Source of the DNA: Pelagibacterium limicola
Lineage (GTDB): Bacteria > Pseudomonadota > Alphaproteobacteria > Rhizobiales > Devosiaceae
NCBI RefSeq assembly: GCF_015694405.1
Contig: NZ_JADQDB010000002.1
Coordinates: 124,001-188,000 of the forward strand
Direction: 5' to 3'
Length of the DNA stretch: 64,000 nt
The notes beneath the pieces are model-generated. The model was given only the letters and a program-made list of their open reading frames with translations, ran no database searches and had not been told where the DNA came from. A program made the position numbers and the translations under genes. Below, one piece after another: positions 54,835-64,000 of this stretch (its first letter is position 1; every line of letters begins with the position of its first letter).

Positions 54835-54969
54835 TAGCCGTGTAAATTCAATTCGCCGCATCGCCTTGCGGTGTCTGGTGGTTGTGCTTATGTGAGCCGG
54901 GCGCGCCCGTGGCGTCCCGTATCATCTCCCGAATTTATTTCGCTGCTGCTTTTGCCTGGACCGCATATA

Positions 54970-57864
54970 ATGACGGACTTATCCAATCCCAATCGTGACA
55001 TCGTCATCCGCGGTGCCAAGGAACACAACCTCAAGAATATCGACGTGCGGCTACCGCGCGACAAACTCATCGTGATGACGGGCCTGTCGGGTTCAGGCAA
55101 GTCCTCTCTCGCCTTCGACACCATCTACGCGGAGGGGCAGCGCCGCTACGTGGAAAGCCTTTCGGCCTACGCCCGCCAGTTCCTCGAAATGATGCAAAAG
55201 CCTGATGTCGAACAGATCGACGGTCTGTCGCCAGCCATCTCGATCGAACAGAAGACGACGTCGCGAAACCCTCGCTCCACGGTGGGTACTGTCACGGAAA
55301 TTTATGACTATCTGCGCCTGCTCTTCGCGCGGGTGGGTATCCCCTATTCCCCGGCGACAGGCCTGCCCATCGAAAGCCAGACGGTTTCGCAGATGGTCGA
55401 CAAGGTGCTGGCGCTTGAAGAAGGCACGCGGCTCTACCTCCTTGCCCCCATTGTCCGTGGGCGCAAGGGCGAATATCGCAAGGAACTTGCAGACCTTCTC
55501 AAGAAGGGCTTCCAGCGCGTCAAGATCGATGGACAATTCTATGAGATCGAGGAAGCCCCGGCCCTCGACAAGAAACTCAAACACGATATCGAGGTCGTCG
55601 TCGATCGCATCGTCGTCAATCCCGATATTTCCAGCCGTCTGGCCGAAAGCTTCGAGACTGCGCTGCGGCTGGCCGATGGCATCTCCATCGCCGAATTCGC
55701 CGATCGGACCGTCGAGGATGGTGCCCCTGAACGCCTGACCTTTTCGGAAAAATTCGCCTGCCCGGTTTCCGGCTTCACCATTGCAGAAATCGAGCCGAGG
55801 CTTTTCTCTTTCAACAACCCCTTCGGCGCCTGCCCCGTCTGCTCGGGATTGGGCACAGAAGCCAAGATCGATCCCGACCTTGTCGTGCCCGATCCTTCGC
55901 TTTCGCTGCGCGATGGCGCGGTCGCGCCGTGGTCGAAAACGTCTTCGCCCTATTATCTGCAGACTCTGCAGGCCGTGACCCGGCACTTCAAGGCTTCGAC
56001 AGGCACCGCTTGGCAGGATCTTCCCTTTGAAGTGCAGCACGCGGTCCTCTTTGGCACCGACAAGACGTCGATCGAGTTCGTCTATGACGACGGTCTGCGC
56101 AAATACACGACCAAAAAGCCCTTCGAAGGCGTGGTGGGCAATCTCGAACGCCGCTATCGCGAGACCGAATCCTCTGCTGCACGCGAGGAAATCGAGCGCT
56201 ATATGTCCGCCGCTCCCTGCCCTGCTTGCAACGGCTACCGCCTCAAGCCGGAAGCGCTCGCGGTCAAGATCGCCGGACATCATGTCGGTGAGGTCGCCAA
56301 CCTCTCGATCCGTGCTGCAGCCGACTGGTTCGAGGCCTTGCCCGGCAAGCTCAATGAGACCCAGCGCGCCATTGGCGAGCGGGTCTTGAAGGAGATACGC
56401 GAGCGCCTGACGTTTCTGAACGATGTCGGCCTCGAATATCTGACGCTTTCGCGTAATTCCGGCTCGCTCTCGGGCGGTGAAAGCCAGCGTATCCGCCTTG
56501 CCAGCCAGATCGGCTCAGGACTGACGGGCGTGCTCTATGTGCTGGATGAACCCTCGATCGGCCTGCATCAGCGCGACAATGCACGCCTCCTCGACACCTT
56601 GCGCCGGCTGCGTGACCTCGGCAACACCGTGATCGTCGTCGAGCACGATGAGGACGCCATTCTCACAGCCGACCATGTGCTCGACATCGGCCCGGGCGCC
56701 GGCGTTCATGGAGGACAGATCGTTGCGCAGGGCACGCCGGAAGACATTCTCGAGCATCCTGACAGCATCACCGGACAGTATCTCTCCGGCCGCATGGGCA
56801 TTTCCGTCCCCGCAGACCGCCGCAAGCCCAAGAAGGGTCGGAAGATCAGCCTTGTCGGCGCCGCTGGCAACAACCTCAAGAACGTCTCGGTCGATATCCC
56901 GTTGGGGCTTTTCGTGGCTGTTACCGGCGTTTCGGGCGGCGGCAAGTCTACGCTGACCATCGATACACTCTATCAGGCTGTCGCGCGGCGGCTCAACGGC
57001 GCGCGCGTTCATCCCGCGCCTCATGAAAGTCTCACCGGCCTCGAATTTCTCGACAAGGTCATCGATATCGACCAGAGCCCTATCGGGCGCACCCCGCGCT
57101 CGAACCCAGCAACCTATACCGGCGCCTTCACCCATATTCGCGAGTGGTTCGCCAATATGCCTGAGTCCAAGGCGCGCGGTTATGGCCCGGGGCGGTTCTC
57201 GTTCAACGTCAAAGGTGGGCGCTGCGAAGCCTGCCAGGGCGATGGCGTCATCAAGATCGAGATGCACTTCCTCCCCGATGTTTATGTCACCTGTGACGTA
57301 TGCAAGGGTCACCGATACAACCGGGAGACGCTCGAGGTCCACTTCAAGGGCAAGTCTATCTCGGACGTGCTGGACATGACCGTGGATGAAGGCGCTGAAT
57401 TCTTCTCGGCTGTTCCCGTCATCCGCGACAAGCTCGTGACGCTCCAGCGCGTCGGGCTCGGCTACGTCAAGATTGGCCAGCAGGCGACGACTCTATCGGG
57501 CGGCGAGGCGCAGCGGGTCAAGCTCGCCAAGGAACTTTCCAAGCGCGCCACGGGGCGCACGCTCTACGTGCTCGATGAGCCAACGACTGGCCTGCACTTC
57601 CACGACGTAGCAAAGCTGCTCGAAGTGCTGCAGGAACTCGTCGAGACGGGCAACACCGTGATCGTCATCGAGCACAACCTGGAAGTAATAAAGACAGCCG
57701 ATTGGATCATCGACCTCGGCCCGGAAGGGGGCGATGGCGGCGGCGAGATCGTCGCCGTCGGCACACCCGAGGAAGTTGCAGAGAACCCCCGCTCGCATAC
57801 CGGCCGGTTTCTCAAGGAAGTCATGAGCCGCAGGCCGCTGCGGATGGGAACGGCCGCGCAATAA
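54970..57864 (+). CDS. uvrA: Excinuclease ABC subunit A
   Basis: A 964-residue ABC-type damage sensor of nucleotide excision repair. Walker A motifs are [15 protein letters not shown] (near residue 40) and [12 protein letters not shown] (near 660). ABC signatures: [16 protein letters not shown] and [15 protein letters not shown]. Zinc motifs [16 protein letters not shown] and CEACQGDG with CDVCKGHR are intact. The ATG at 54970 ([10 protein letters not shown]) is chosen; the open frame continues upstream to 54871 without a plausible ribosome site. Preceded by a LexA box. Confidence 0.97.
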   Translation: MTDLSNPNRDIVIRGAKEHNLKNIDVRLPRDKLIVMTGLSGSGKSSLAFDTIYAEGQRRYVESLSAYARQFLEMMQKPDVEQIDGLSPAISIEQKTTSRNPRSTVGTVTEIYDYLRLLFARVGIPYSPATGLPIESQTVSQMVDKVLALEEGTRLYLLAPIVRGRKGEYRKELADLLKKGFQRVKIDGQFYEIEEAPALDKKLKHDIEVVVDRIVVNPDISSRLAESFETALRLADGISIAEFADRTVEDGAPERLTFSEKFACPVSGFTIAEIEPRLFSFNNPFGACPVCSGLGTEAKIDPDLVVPDPSLSLRDGAVAPWSKTSSPYYLQTLQAVTRHFKASTGTAWQDLPFEVQHAVLFGTDKTSIEFVYDDGLRKYTTKKPFEGVVGNLERRYRETESSAAREEIERYMSAAPCPACNGYRLKPEALAVKIAGHHVGEVANLSIRAAADWFEALPGKLNETQRAIGERVLKEIRERLTFLNDVGLEYLTLSRNSGSLSGGESQRIRLASQIGSGLTGVLYVLDEPSIGLHQRDNARLLDTLRRLRDLGNTVIVVEHDEDAILTADHVLDIGPGAGVHGGQIVAQGTPEDILEHPDSITGQYLSGRMGISVPADRRKPKKGRKISLVGAAGNNLKNVSVDIPLGLFVAVTGVSGGGKSTLTIDTLYQAVARRLNGARVHPAPHESLTGLEFLDKVIDIDQSPIGRTPRSNPATYTGAFTHIREWFANMPESKARGYGPGRFSFNVKGGRCEACQGDGVIKIEMHFLPDVYVTCDVCKGHRYNRETLEVHFKGKSISDVLDMTVDEGAEFFSAVPVIRDKLVTLQRVGLGYVKIGQQATTLSGGEAQRVKLAKELSKRATGRTLYVLDEPTTGLHFHDVAKLLEVLQELVETGNTVIVIEHNLEVIKTADWIIDLGPEGGDGGGEIVAVGTPEEVAENPRSHTGRFLKEVMSRRPLRMGTAAQ

Positions 57865-58005
57865 GCCGGCCGTCTTCGGCAATATGGCGGAAGCGTAAGG
57901 GTTGCATGCGTGCCCCGCATAGGCGCCTTGCGCTGCCTCCGATTCTCATGTCCGCGATTCTCGCCTATCTTTCGATTCTCGAGCCAGCCCCTAAAGGAGG
58001 ACTCG

Positions 58006-58167
58006 ATGTTCGTAAGAATCGTTTGGAGCGACCGACCTGGCCCCAAGCGGGTCCCACACCATTGGGGCCGCATCCGTCACGTACCGCGAACGGACACCGA
58101 TGACCTTGGCGTTCCTGCTACCGATTTCCCGCGTATGACCAAGGGCCTATTCGACCGGCCCGAATAG
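58006..58167 (+). CDS. 53-residue hypothetical basic protein
   Basis: A small gene with a strong AAAGGAGG ribosome site 5 bases before its ATG. The product is Arg/Pro/His-rich (RPGPKRVPHHWGRIRHVP) with no signal or membrane segment; family not recognised. It sits 141 bases after uvrA and 106 bases before the first DUF1127 gene. The ribosome site makes it likelier to be real than a random open frame. Confidence 0.5.
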   Translation: MFVRIVWSDRPGPKRVPHHWGRIRHVPRTDTDDLGVPATDFPRMTKGLFDRPE

Positions 58168-58273
58168 CCCTCCTTTCGGTATGCGGGTGATGCATATCGG
58201 CCTTGTCAAAAGACGACTAGATAAGTCGGCTATTGCAGCCTATATCCCGCTCAACAACGAAAGGAGACAAGTA

Positions 58274-58423
58274 ATGGGTATCCGCAAGACGCTTCAGAAG
58301 TGGGCCGCCTACAACCAGACCGTGCGTGAACTGAACGCCCTGGGCAACCGCGAACTCACCGACCTCGGCATTTCCCGTGGCGACATCGAACGTATCGCCC
58401 GCGACCATGCCAACCGCATCTGA
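58274..58423 (+). CDS. DUF1127 mini-protein, copy 1
   Basis: A 49-residue DUF1127 protein: an N-terminal basic/aromatic helix (IRKTLQKWAAYNQTVREL) followed by the hallmark NRELTDLGISRGDIERIAR. AAAGGAG precedes the ATG. Short DUF1127 proteins in Rhizobiales have been linked to RNA turnover and phosphate or stress homeostasis; the exact role here is unknown. It has its own terminator. 36 of 49 residues are identical to copy 2. Confidence 0.9.
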   Translation: MGIRKTLQKWAAYNQTVRELNALGNRELTDLGISRGDIERIARDHANRI

Positions 58424-58456
58424 CTTCGGTTTAACGACCTCCAATTCCAAAAACTG

Positions 58457-58485
58457 AAAAAGGCATCCACCCGGATGCCTTTTTT
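58457..58485 (+). terminator. Intrinsic terminator after DUF1127 copy 1
   Basis: AGGCATCC (58461-58468) pairs with GGATGCCT (58473-58480) over ACCC; flanking A4 and T5 extend the stem and give a T-run, so it works on both strands. Confidence 0.88.
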
Positions 58486-58645
58486 GTTTGTGGCTAGGCC
58501 ACAGCGCCGCCGCATATATTAACAGAATATGACGCAAACTATTGCCAGACCTGCAGAAATTGCAAACCTGCTCTGAGGAATCTCCCTCTGCTCAATTTCG
58601 CTGAAGCGTTCTATCTAGAGGGTGTAAATCGAAAGGAGAAAACCG

Positions 58646-58795
58646 ATGGACATCCGCAAGACCTTCAAGAAGTGGTCGGCCTACAGCCAGACCGTTCGTG
58701 AACTCAATGCACTGGGCAACCGTGAACTCAACGATCTCGGTATCAATCGCGCCGACATTCAGCGTATTGCCCGTGAACATGCCAGCTCCCTTTAA
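58646..58795 (+). CDS. DUF1127 mini-protein, copy 2
   Basis: A 49-residue paralogue of copy 1 (IRKTFKKWSAYSQTVRELNA, then NRELNDLGINRADIQRIAR). AAAGGAG precedes the ATG at 58646. It has its own terminator and a 161-base leader after the first terminator, so it is transcribed separately. The 13 differences are mostly conservative and spread along the length, indicating an older tandem duplication. Confidence 0.9.
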   Translation: MDIRKTFKKWSAYSQTVRELNALGNRELNDLGINRADIQRIAREHASSL

Positions 58796-58825
58796 GTCGG
58801 CACCGTTTGCAAACCAAAGCATCTG

Positions 58826-58851
58826 AAAGGCACCCTCCAACGGGTGCCTTT
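58826..58851 (+). terminator. Hairpin terminator after DUF1127 copy 2
   Basis: AAAGGCACCC (58826-58835) pairs with GGGTGCCTTT (58842-58851) over a 6-base loop, followed by TCTCGCG. The T-run is only the three bases of the stem, so termination is weaker than for copy 1. Confidence 0.7.
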
Positions 58852-58929
58852 CTCGCGTTTGGGCATGGTTGCCCTCGACAGGACGACGGCTTATAGGCAG
58901 GGCCTAAGCCAATCAGTCCGGAACCACCA

Positions 58930-60309
58930 ATGAATAAAGTGCATGTCGTCGGCGGAGGCCTCGCCGGATCGGAAGCCGCATGGCAGATCGCCCAAGCCGG
59001 CGTCGATGTGGTGCTGCACGAAATGCGCCCCATCCGCTCGACCGATGCGCATCATACCGACGATTTCGCTGAACTCGTCTGCTCGAACAGCTTCCGTTCC
59101 GACGACCACGAGCACAATGCCGTGGGCCTGCTGCATGAGGAAATGCGGCGGGCAGGCTCGCTCATCATGCGCTGTGCCGATGCCCATGCGCTCCCGGCGG
59201 GTGGAGCGCTGGCCGTCGATCGCGATGGCTTTTCGCGCAGCGTGACCGATGCTCTTTCTTCCCATCCTCAAATCACCATCGAACGCGAGGAAGTGGCGGG
59301 GCTACCGCCTGCCGAATGGGACAACGTCATTATCGCCACCGGCCCGCTGACCTCGCCAGCCCTGGCCGACGCCGTCGGCAAACTGACCGGCGAAGACTCC
59401 TTGGCATTTTTCGACGCGATTGCCCCCATCGTCCATTATGACAGCATCAATATGGATATCGTTTGGGCGCAATCGCGCTACGACAAGCCAGGTCCGGCGG
59501 GCACGGGGGCGGACTACCTCAACTGCCCGATGACGGAAAAGCAGTACAACGCTTTCGTCGATGCGCTGCTCTCGGCACCCCTGCACGAATTCAAGGAATG
59601 GGAAAAAGTGCCCTATTTCGACGGCTGCCTGCCCATAGAGGTTATGGCCGAGCGCGGCCGTGAAACTCTCCGACACGGCCCTATGAAGCCTGTCGGTCTC
59701 ACCAATCCGCGCGATCCCAACAACAAGCCCCATGCGATCGTCCAGCTCCGACAGGACAACGCTCTGGGCACGCTCTGGAACATGGTCGGCTTTCAAACCA
59801 AGATGCGGTACGGCGTACAAACGGATATTTTCCGCATGATTCCGGGCCTCGAAAACGCGCAGTTCGCTCGTCTTGGAGGCCTGCACCGCAACACGTTTCT
59901 CAATTCTCCGAAGGTGCTAAGGCCCGACCTCAAACTCAAGGCAGATCCGCGGCTACGCTTTGCAGGACAGATTACAGGCGTAGAGGGCTATGTCGAAAGC
60001 GCGGCGATGGGCCTTGTTGCAGGCCGCTTCGCCGCTGCCGAAGCAAAAGGCGAACAGATATCCCTGCCACCCGTAACGACCGCGTTCGGTGCGCTGGTCC
60101 AGCACATCACGGGCGGACACGTCGAAGCGGAAGCCTATTCCGGTGCGCGCTCTTTCCAGCCCATGAACGTCAATTTCGGTCTCTTCCCTCCTGTGACCAT
60201 CTCAAAGCCGGACGGACACAAGGGCCGCTGGCGCGGACCAGACAAGGCGATGGCCAAGAAACGAGCATTCACGTCGCGGGCGCTTAATGACCTTGCCGGC
60301 TGGCTCTAG
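58930..60309 (+). CDS. trmFO: Methylenetetrahydrofolate-dependent tRNA U54 methyltransferase
   Basis: A 459-residue flavoprotein forming ribothymidine-54 with methylene-THF and NADPH. FAD fold [20 protein letters not shown] at the N-terminus, then [12 protein letters not shown], the nucleophile region [38 protein letters not shown], and the C-terminal [20 protein letters not shown] and [10 protein letters not shown]. All are TrmFO hallmarks that separate it from GidA. It overlaps the convergent gene by 4 bases. Confidence 0.95.
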   Translation: MNKVHVVGGGLAGSEAAWQIAQAGVDVVLHEMRPIRSTDAHHTDDFAELVCSNSFRSDDHEHNAVGLLHEEMRRAGSLIMRCADAHALPAGGALAVDRDGFSRSVTDALSSHPQITIEREEVAGLPPAEWDNVIIATGPLTSPALADAVGKLTGEDSLAFFDAIAPIVHYDSINMDIVWAQSRYDKPGPAGTGADYLNCPMTEKQYNAFVDALLSAPLHEFKEWEKVPYFDGCLPIEVMAERGRETLRHGPMKPVGLTNPRDPNNKPHAIVQLRQDNALGTLWNMVGFQTKMRYGVQTDIFRMIPGLENAQFARLGGLHRNTFLNSPKVLRPDLKLKADPRLRFAGQITGVEGYVESAAMGLVAGRFAAAEAKGEQISLPPVTTAFGALVQHITGGHVEAEAYSGARSFQPMNVNFGLFPPVTISKPDGHKGRWRGPDKAMAKKRAFTSRALNDLAGWL

Positions 60310-61151
60310 CCATTCCGCAGGGCCCACCACATCAGCCTGGTCAACCGTAAGAACGGAACCGGTGCAGCCATGGGTACAAACGGCGCCTCGTGGCGTGCCA
60401 GCCGAGCCAGATCGTCCTCCACCAATGCCAGGGACGCAAAAGCGGGCCTTGAGGCCTTTGGCGCTACACCCATGGCCGAACGGACTTTTTGCGCGTGATG
60501 ATGGGCAAGCTCGCGGAATTGCGTGATAGCATTCCTGAGTTCGGGACTGTCCGTTCCAGCATAAATATCGGCCTCCCTCACGCCGTTGGCCGTGAATACG
60601 GAAAGCGGCAGGAAAAGCTGACCGCGCGCGGCATTGTAACCGAACGCGCGCAGATGTCCGGCCAGCGCAACAGCAACGCCAAGATGCCCGGCAGCCTCCG
60701 CGGCACTCGTCGCTTCGTCGCCTGACAGGATCATCGCAGCGTATTGGAATAGCACTGAAACCGTTTCGCCTGCATAGCCTTCGAACTGCCCGGCATCGGG
60801 CATCGGATCGTTGTAAAGGTCGAACCGCCGCGCCGCGAGAAGCCGCACCAGCGGCCCGACCGGCAGCGCACACCGCTTGATGGTCTTGAGCAGAGCGTCG
60901 GCGACCGGGTTGCGCACCACATCGCCATGCCCCTCACCTTCGAGGGCATCGACCCACCATTGGAGCCGGATTTCTCCCGGCGTGGGTTCGGAAACACGCT
61001 CGCGAACGGTCGCAACTTCGGCGGCGAACGCAAACAGCGCCTGCACGTCGGCGCGCTTCTCAGCCGGGATGACAAGGCTTGACAGATAACGGTCGGGATC
61101 GAGTTCGCGCAGTTGCGCCGCAGCAAGGGCGTGGCTTTCCCCGCCTTCCAC
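60306..61151 (-). CDS. Squalene/phytoene synthase-fold protein, NDUFAF6-like (no Asp motifs)
   Basis: A 281-residue all-alpha protein of the squalene/phytoene synthase fold. The first position of a DxxxD motif (near residues 40-54) reads [14 protein letters not shown], and the second (near 165-185) [21 protein letters not shown]; neither has the metal-binding aspartates, so prenyl-transfer activity is unlikely. Catalytically dead homologues of this fold include NDUFAF6, a mitochondrial complex I assembly factor. Its neighbour is an NDUFAF3-like protein, another such factor. GTG start, 2 bases after that gene's stop. Confidence 0.8.
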   Translation of the reverse strand: MEGGESHALAAAQLRELDPDRYLSSLVIPAEKRADVQALFAFAAEVATVRERVSEPTPGEIRLQWWVDALEGEGHGDVVRNPVADALLKTIKRCALPVGPLVRLLAARRFDLYNDPMPDAGQFEGYAGETVSVLFQYAAMILSGDEATSAAEAAGHLGVAVALAGHLRAFGYNAARGQLFLPLSVFTANGVREADIYAGTDSPELRNAITQFRELAHHHAQKVRSAMGVAPKASRPAFASLALVEDDLARLARHEAPFVPMAAPVPFLRLTRLMWWALRNG

Positions 61152-61153
61152 TG

Positions 61154-61546
61154 CTAGCGCGCCTTTTCGACGGCGATGAGCGCTGCGCCGACAGAGCGTT
61201 TTTCGGCAAGGAGCACGTTATAGGTCCGCACCGCGCTACCCGTCGACACCGCCTCGACAATGACGCCCTTTTCCTTGAACGCTGCCCGGATCTCCGGCGC
61301 GAGAGCAGCGATATCGGGCCCAAGCCCGATCAGCAGCACATCGATCTCGTCTGCCACGGCCAATGCTCGCTGGAGTGCATCAAGCGACACATCGGCGGCC
61401 GATTGGGCCGCCCAGGCGTACATCCCACCGGGAAGACAGATTAGCGAGCCTTTGTGCGACATGTCGGCGAACCGGAATCCGCCGTCGCCATAGGCGTCGA
61501 TCGTCGCCTGGTAGGGATAATGCCCCTGCCCCGCTTCCCATGTCAT
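61154..61546 (-). CDS. Mth938-domain protein, NDUFAF3-like
   Basis: A 130-residue protein with the Mth938/NDUFAF3 fold pattern: YQATIDAYGDGGFRFADM, GSLICLPGGMYAW and DVLLIGLGPDIAALAPEIRAA, then GVIVEAVSTGSAVRTYNVLL. The human homologue NDUFAF3 assembles the peripheral arm of complex I. In alphaproteobacteria this gene typically follows secDF, as here, 3 bases downstream. Function in bacteria is inferred from the homologue. Confidence 0.85.
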   Translation of the reverse strand: MTWEAGQGHYPYQATIDAYGDGGFRFADMSHKGSLICLPGGMYAWAAQSAADVSLDALQRALAVADEIDVLLIGLGPDIAALAPEIRAAFKEKGVIVEAVSTGSAVRTYNVLLAEKRSVGAALIAVEKAR

Positions 61547-61549
61547 CGG

Positions 61550-64000
61550 CTATACCGAAGCGCCGTCCGCACGCCGCTCGGGTTTGGACTTGTCGGCAAC
61601 GGCATCACCGCGGGTCTTGACCCCGAGATAGAGAAGGATCGGCGCCGACACGAACAGCGAGGAATAGGTGCCTACGAGTACGCCCCAGGCCATCGGGATG
61701 GTGAAGTTCCGCACAACCTCACCGCCGAAGACGATCAGCGCCATCATGGCGAGGAACGTCGTAACGCCGGTCAGGACTGTACGCGACAGCGTCTGATTGA
61801 GCGATATATCGATCATCTCCGAGAGGCTCAAACTCTTGTATTTGAGCATGTTCTCCCGAATCCGGTCGTAAATCACCACCGTGTCGTTGAGCGAGTAGCC
61901 GATCACCGTCAACACCGCCGCAATACTGGCGAGATTGAACTCGAGTTGCAGCAGAGTGAACAGGCCGACGGTCAGGATGACGTCGTGGATCAGCGCGAGC
62001 ATCGTCCCGACACCGAACTGCCATTCAAACCGAAGCCAGACGTAGATGGTAATGCCGATCATCGCAAAGATGACACCCAACGTCCCGGCAAATGCCAATT
62101 CACTCGAAACCGTGCCGCTGACGCTTTCGGTTCTTCGTACTTCGTACTCGTCGCTGACCGCTGCGATTACCTGGTTGACCGCCTGTTGCTGTTCAGCATC
62201 CGTGCGATCCTGCGTGCCAAGCCGGATCAGGACGTCTTCCGGTGTGCCGAAGGTCTGCACCTGAACCGGGCCAAGGCCTAGATCCCCCAGTTGGGAGCGC
62301 AATGCTGCGATATCAGCCTCGCCTTCCCGCGCCTGCACCTCTATCGCGCTGCCCCCGGTAAAATCGATGCCGAAATTGAAGCCGCGTGTAAATTCGAGCC
62401 CGAGCGCACCCAGTGCCAGGACGATGGAAAGTGCAAACCCGACTTTGCGCAGCGACATGAAAGGCAAGCGCACGCCGTCCGGGATTAGCGATATGAGACT
62501 GATCTTGACCTGCTTGGGACGCCGCCAGGCGAACCATAGACCAATCAGCGCTTGGGTAACGAGATAGGCGCTGAACATCGTGGTCAGCACACCAAGCGCA
62601 AGGGTTACGGCGAAGCCCTGAACCGGGCCGGAACCGAGGAAGAACAACACGACGGCGGCGATCAGCGTCGTCACGTTGGCGTCAATGATGGTCACCATCG
62701 CCCTTTTAAATCCGGCCTCGACCGCCTGGTATGGTGATCGGCCAGATTGAAGTTCTTCCTTGATGCGCTCAAATATCAAGACGTTCGAATCCACGGCAAA
62801 GCCGATGGTCAGAACGATACCGGCTATCCCCGGCAGCGTGAGCGTGGCCCCCAATACCGACAGGGCCGCAAAAATCATACTGATATTGATGACCAGCGCG
62901 ATGTTGGCAAAAATACCAAACCGGCCATAAGCCAGCAGCATGAAAACAACGACGGCAATCGTGCCAACGATGCCCGCGACGATGCCGCTCTGAACCGAGT
63001 CGGCACCAAGGCTCGCCCCAACGGTGCGTTCTTCGACGACGTCGAGGGTAGCCGGGAGCGCCCCGGCCCTTAGTAACACGGCAAGATCGCTGGCGGATTC
63101 GGACGTGAAATTGCCCGAGATCTGGCCGGATCCTCCGGTAATCGGCTGTTGGATCACGGGCGCTGTGATGACCTGTCCGTCGAGCACGATGGCAAAGCGA
63201 CGCCCCACATTGTGGGAAGTGATTTCCCCGAAAGTGATCGCGCCCTGAGTGTTGAACCGGAAGGTCACGACAGGACGGCCATTCTGGTCGAACGCAGGCT
63301 GGGCATCCACGAGCTGTTCGCCCCCGAGAGAAATGTCCTCGTAGAGCAATTCCTCGAACCCGTCAGCGCTCGGCACAATCATCGTTCCTGATGGCTGTCC
63401 CTGAGCGCGTGCCTGTTCGGCCGTCATGGAAGGATAGACCATATGGAACGTCAGCCGCGCCGTTTGACTGATCAGGTCCTTCAGGCGCCCCGAATCGTCA
63501 AACCCAGGCACCTGGACCAGAACGCGATCCTGTCCCTGACGCTGAATGACCGGCTCGGTCGTACCCACTTCGTCGATGCGCTTGCGAATAACCTCGAGCG
63601 ATTGGGCGACGAGCGCCGACATACGGTCGGCAATGCCTTCTTCGGTCAACGTAATACGGATTACGTCAGTGCCGACCAGTTCGATCGCGGTTTCGGGCGT
63701 CGAAGCGCCGGCAAAAACTCCCGTTTCGACCACGGTCTCGAGAGGCGAGAGGAGCTGGCGTGCCTGATCGCGCTGTGCGGGCTCGGTCAACTGGATGTCG
63801 AGCACCGGACCGCGTGTCGTAATGAGGTTGCCGATCCCCTGATTTACAAGGATCGAACGCGCTTCGCGGCGTATGTCGCCAATCCGGCCCTCAACGATAT
63901 CGTTGCGGTTGACCTGCAGCAGCAGGTGGGCGCCACCCTGAAGATCGAGGCCGAGCACAACACGTTGCTGAGGCAGAAAATCGGGCCACCCGGCCAGCGA
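61550..64000 (-). CDS. secDF: Fused protein translocase SecDF (5' end outside window)
   Basis: At least 816 residues are open to the right edge; the N-terminus lies outside. The SecD half begins near the edge (PQQRVVLGLDLQGGAHLLLQ), has a large periplasmic domain and then TM motif LPGIAGIVLTIGFAVDSNVLIFERI. The SecF half follows without a stop (FNFGIDFTGGSAIEV; IGYSLNDTVVIYDRIRENML). SecDF uses the proton gradient to pull secreted proteins through SecYEG. Fusion of SecD and SecF occurs in several lineages including Rhizobiales. It heads an operon with the two complex I factor homologues. Confidence 0.95.
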   Translation of the reverse strand, partial: SLAGWPDFLPQQRVVLGLDLQGGAHLLLQVNRNDIVEGRIGDIRREARSILVNQGIGNLITTRGPVLDIQLTEPAQRDQARQLLSPLETVVETGVFAGASTPETAIELVGTDVIRITLTEEGIADRMSALVAQSLEVIRKRIDEVGTTEPVIQRQGQDRVLVQVPGFDDSGRLKDLISQTARLTFHMVYPSMTAEQARAQGQPSGTMIVPSADGFEELLYEDISLGGEQLVDAQPAFDQNGRPVVTFRFNTQGAITFGEITSHNVGRRFAIVLDGQVITAPVIQQPITGGSGQISGNFTSESASDLAVLLRAGALPATLDVVEERTVGASLGADSVQSGIVAGIVGTIAVVVFMLLAYGRFGIFANIALVINISMIFAALSVLGATLTLPGIAGIVLTIGFAVDSNVLIFERIKEELQSGRSPYQAVEAGFKRAMVTIIDANVTTLIAAVVLFFLGSGPVQGFAVTLALGVLTTMFSAYLVTQALIGLWFAWRRPKQVKISLISLIPDGVRLPFMSLRKVGFALSIVLALGALGLEFTRGFNFGIDFTGGSAIEVQAREGEADIAALRSQLGDLGLGPVQVQTFGTPEDVLIRLGTQDRTDAEQQQAVNQVIAAVSDEYEVRRTESVSGTVSSELAFAGTLGVIFAMIGITIYVWLRFEWQFGVGTMLALIHDVILTVGLFTLLQLEFNLASIAAVLTVIGYSLNDTVVIYDRIRENMLKYKSLSLSEMIDISLNQTLSRTVLTGVTTFLAMMALIVFGGEVVRNFTIPMAWGVLVGTYSSLFVSAPILLYLGVKTRGDAVADKSKPERRADGASV

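Larger units (their letters stand above)
54636..54969. other. ssb-uvrA divergent regulatory region
   Basis: This 334-base gap holds no protein gene I can support. It contains two GTTC-N7-GTTC LexA boxes and, for uvrA, a candidate promoter TTGACG (54804-54809) with a -10 near TATGTT (54828-54833) overlapped by the right-hand box. It is notably A/T-richer than the surroundings. Confidence 0.7.

Noticed and set aside
60306-61151. Functional squalene or phytoene synthase
   Set aside because: Both DxxxD metal-binding motifs are missing and no other terpenoid gene lies nearby.

Overview
The window is about 64 kb of high-GC, densely packed chromosomal DNA from an alphaproteobacterium. Gene order and families point to the Hyphomicrobiales (Rhizobiales). 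A Devosiaceae-type genome (Devosia/Pelagibacterium-like) is my best guess, but no rRNA is present to settle it. The indicators are the ntrC-ntrY-ntrX-hfq-hflX run, the glmU-glmS-DUF502/recG/sdhE-mfd block, DUF1127 mini-proteins, an IalB-family protein, a fused SecDF next to complex-I-assembly-factor homologues, and GTTC-N7-GTTC LexA boxes. I see no insertion sequence, prophage, integrase or CRISPR array. Nearly everything is core genome with a few lineage-specific envelope and stress genes.

Layout. 1-5832 (+): the end of ntrC, ntrY, ntrX, hfq and hflX (nitrogen/redox signalling and RNA control). 5821-14614 (-): mazG, a uridine-kinase-like P-loop protein, then a long run read as rlpA, dacF-type carboxypeptidase, tmk, holB, metG, tatD and an MBL-fold hydrolase, with several 1-4 base overlaps. 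14697-17025 (-): pxpB-pxpC-pxpA, a 5-oxoprolinase operon. 17133-23690: small membrane/hypothetical genes, a patatin, tRNA-Ser(UGA), a YddG-like exporter, a quinone reductase, a TerC protein, a UbiH-family hydroxylase and an IalB protein. 23827-33709: mfd and sdhE (-), recG (+), then glmU, glmS and DUF502 (-). 33852-37861 (+): a coiled-coil protein, tRNA-Lys(UUU) with a strong promoter, and a cluster of envelope proteins including an unlisted 24-residue membrane peptide and a PagL-like barrel with a GGAAC-N17-CGTT (EcfG-type) promoter. 37858-47997 (-): map, pgi, tgt, queA, a secreted protein, two cyclophilins, coaD, a LysE-type exporter and gyrA. 48206-54110 (+): an MFS transporter, a host-attachment protein, a YihY protein, an RND/MMPL transporter, a secreted protein and DUF4342. 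54159-57864: divergent ssb and uvrA sharing a region with two LexA boxes. 57865-58851: a 53-residue protein and two DUF1127 paralogues, each paralogue with its own terminator. 58930-64000: trmFO (+), then NDUFAF6-like, NDUFAF3-like and fused secDF (-, 5' end outside the window).

How the genes work together. DNA repair and replication are strongly represented (mfd, recG, uvrA, ssb, holB, tmk, gyrA), with SOS control visible at ssb/uvrA. Envelope biogenesis is the second theme (glmU/glmS feeding peptidoglycan and LPS, DacF, RlpA, PagL-like, secDF, RND transporter). tRNA maturation (tgt, queA, trmFO) and metG form a third. The most notable deviations from family norms are an NtrX with no GAFTGA loop and a degenerate Walker B, a Tgt lacking its zinc cysteines, a GyrA with Met at the quinolone-determining Asp position, and a squalene-synthase-fold protein lacking both Asp motifs beside its predicted complex-I assembly partner.
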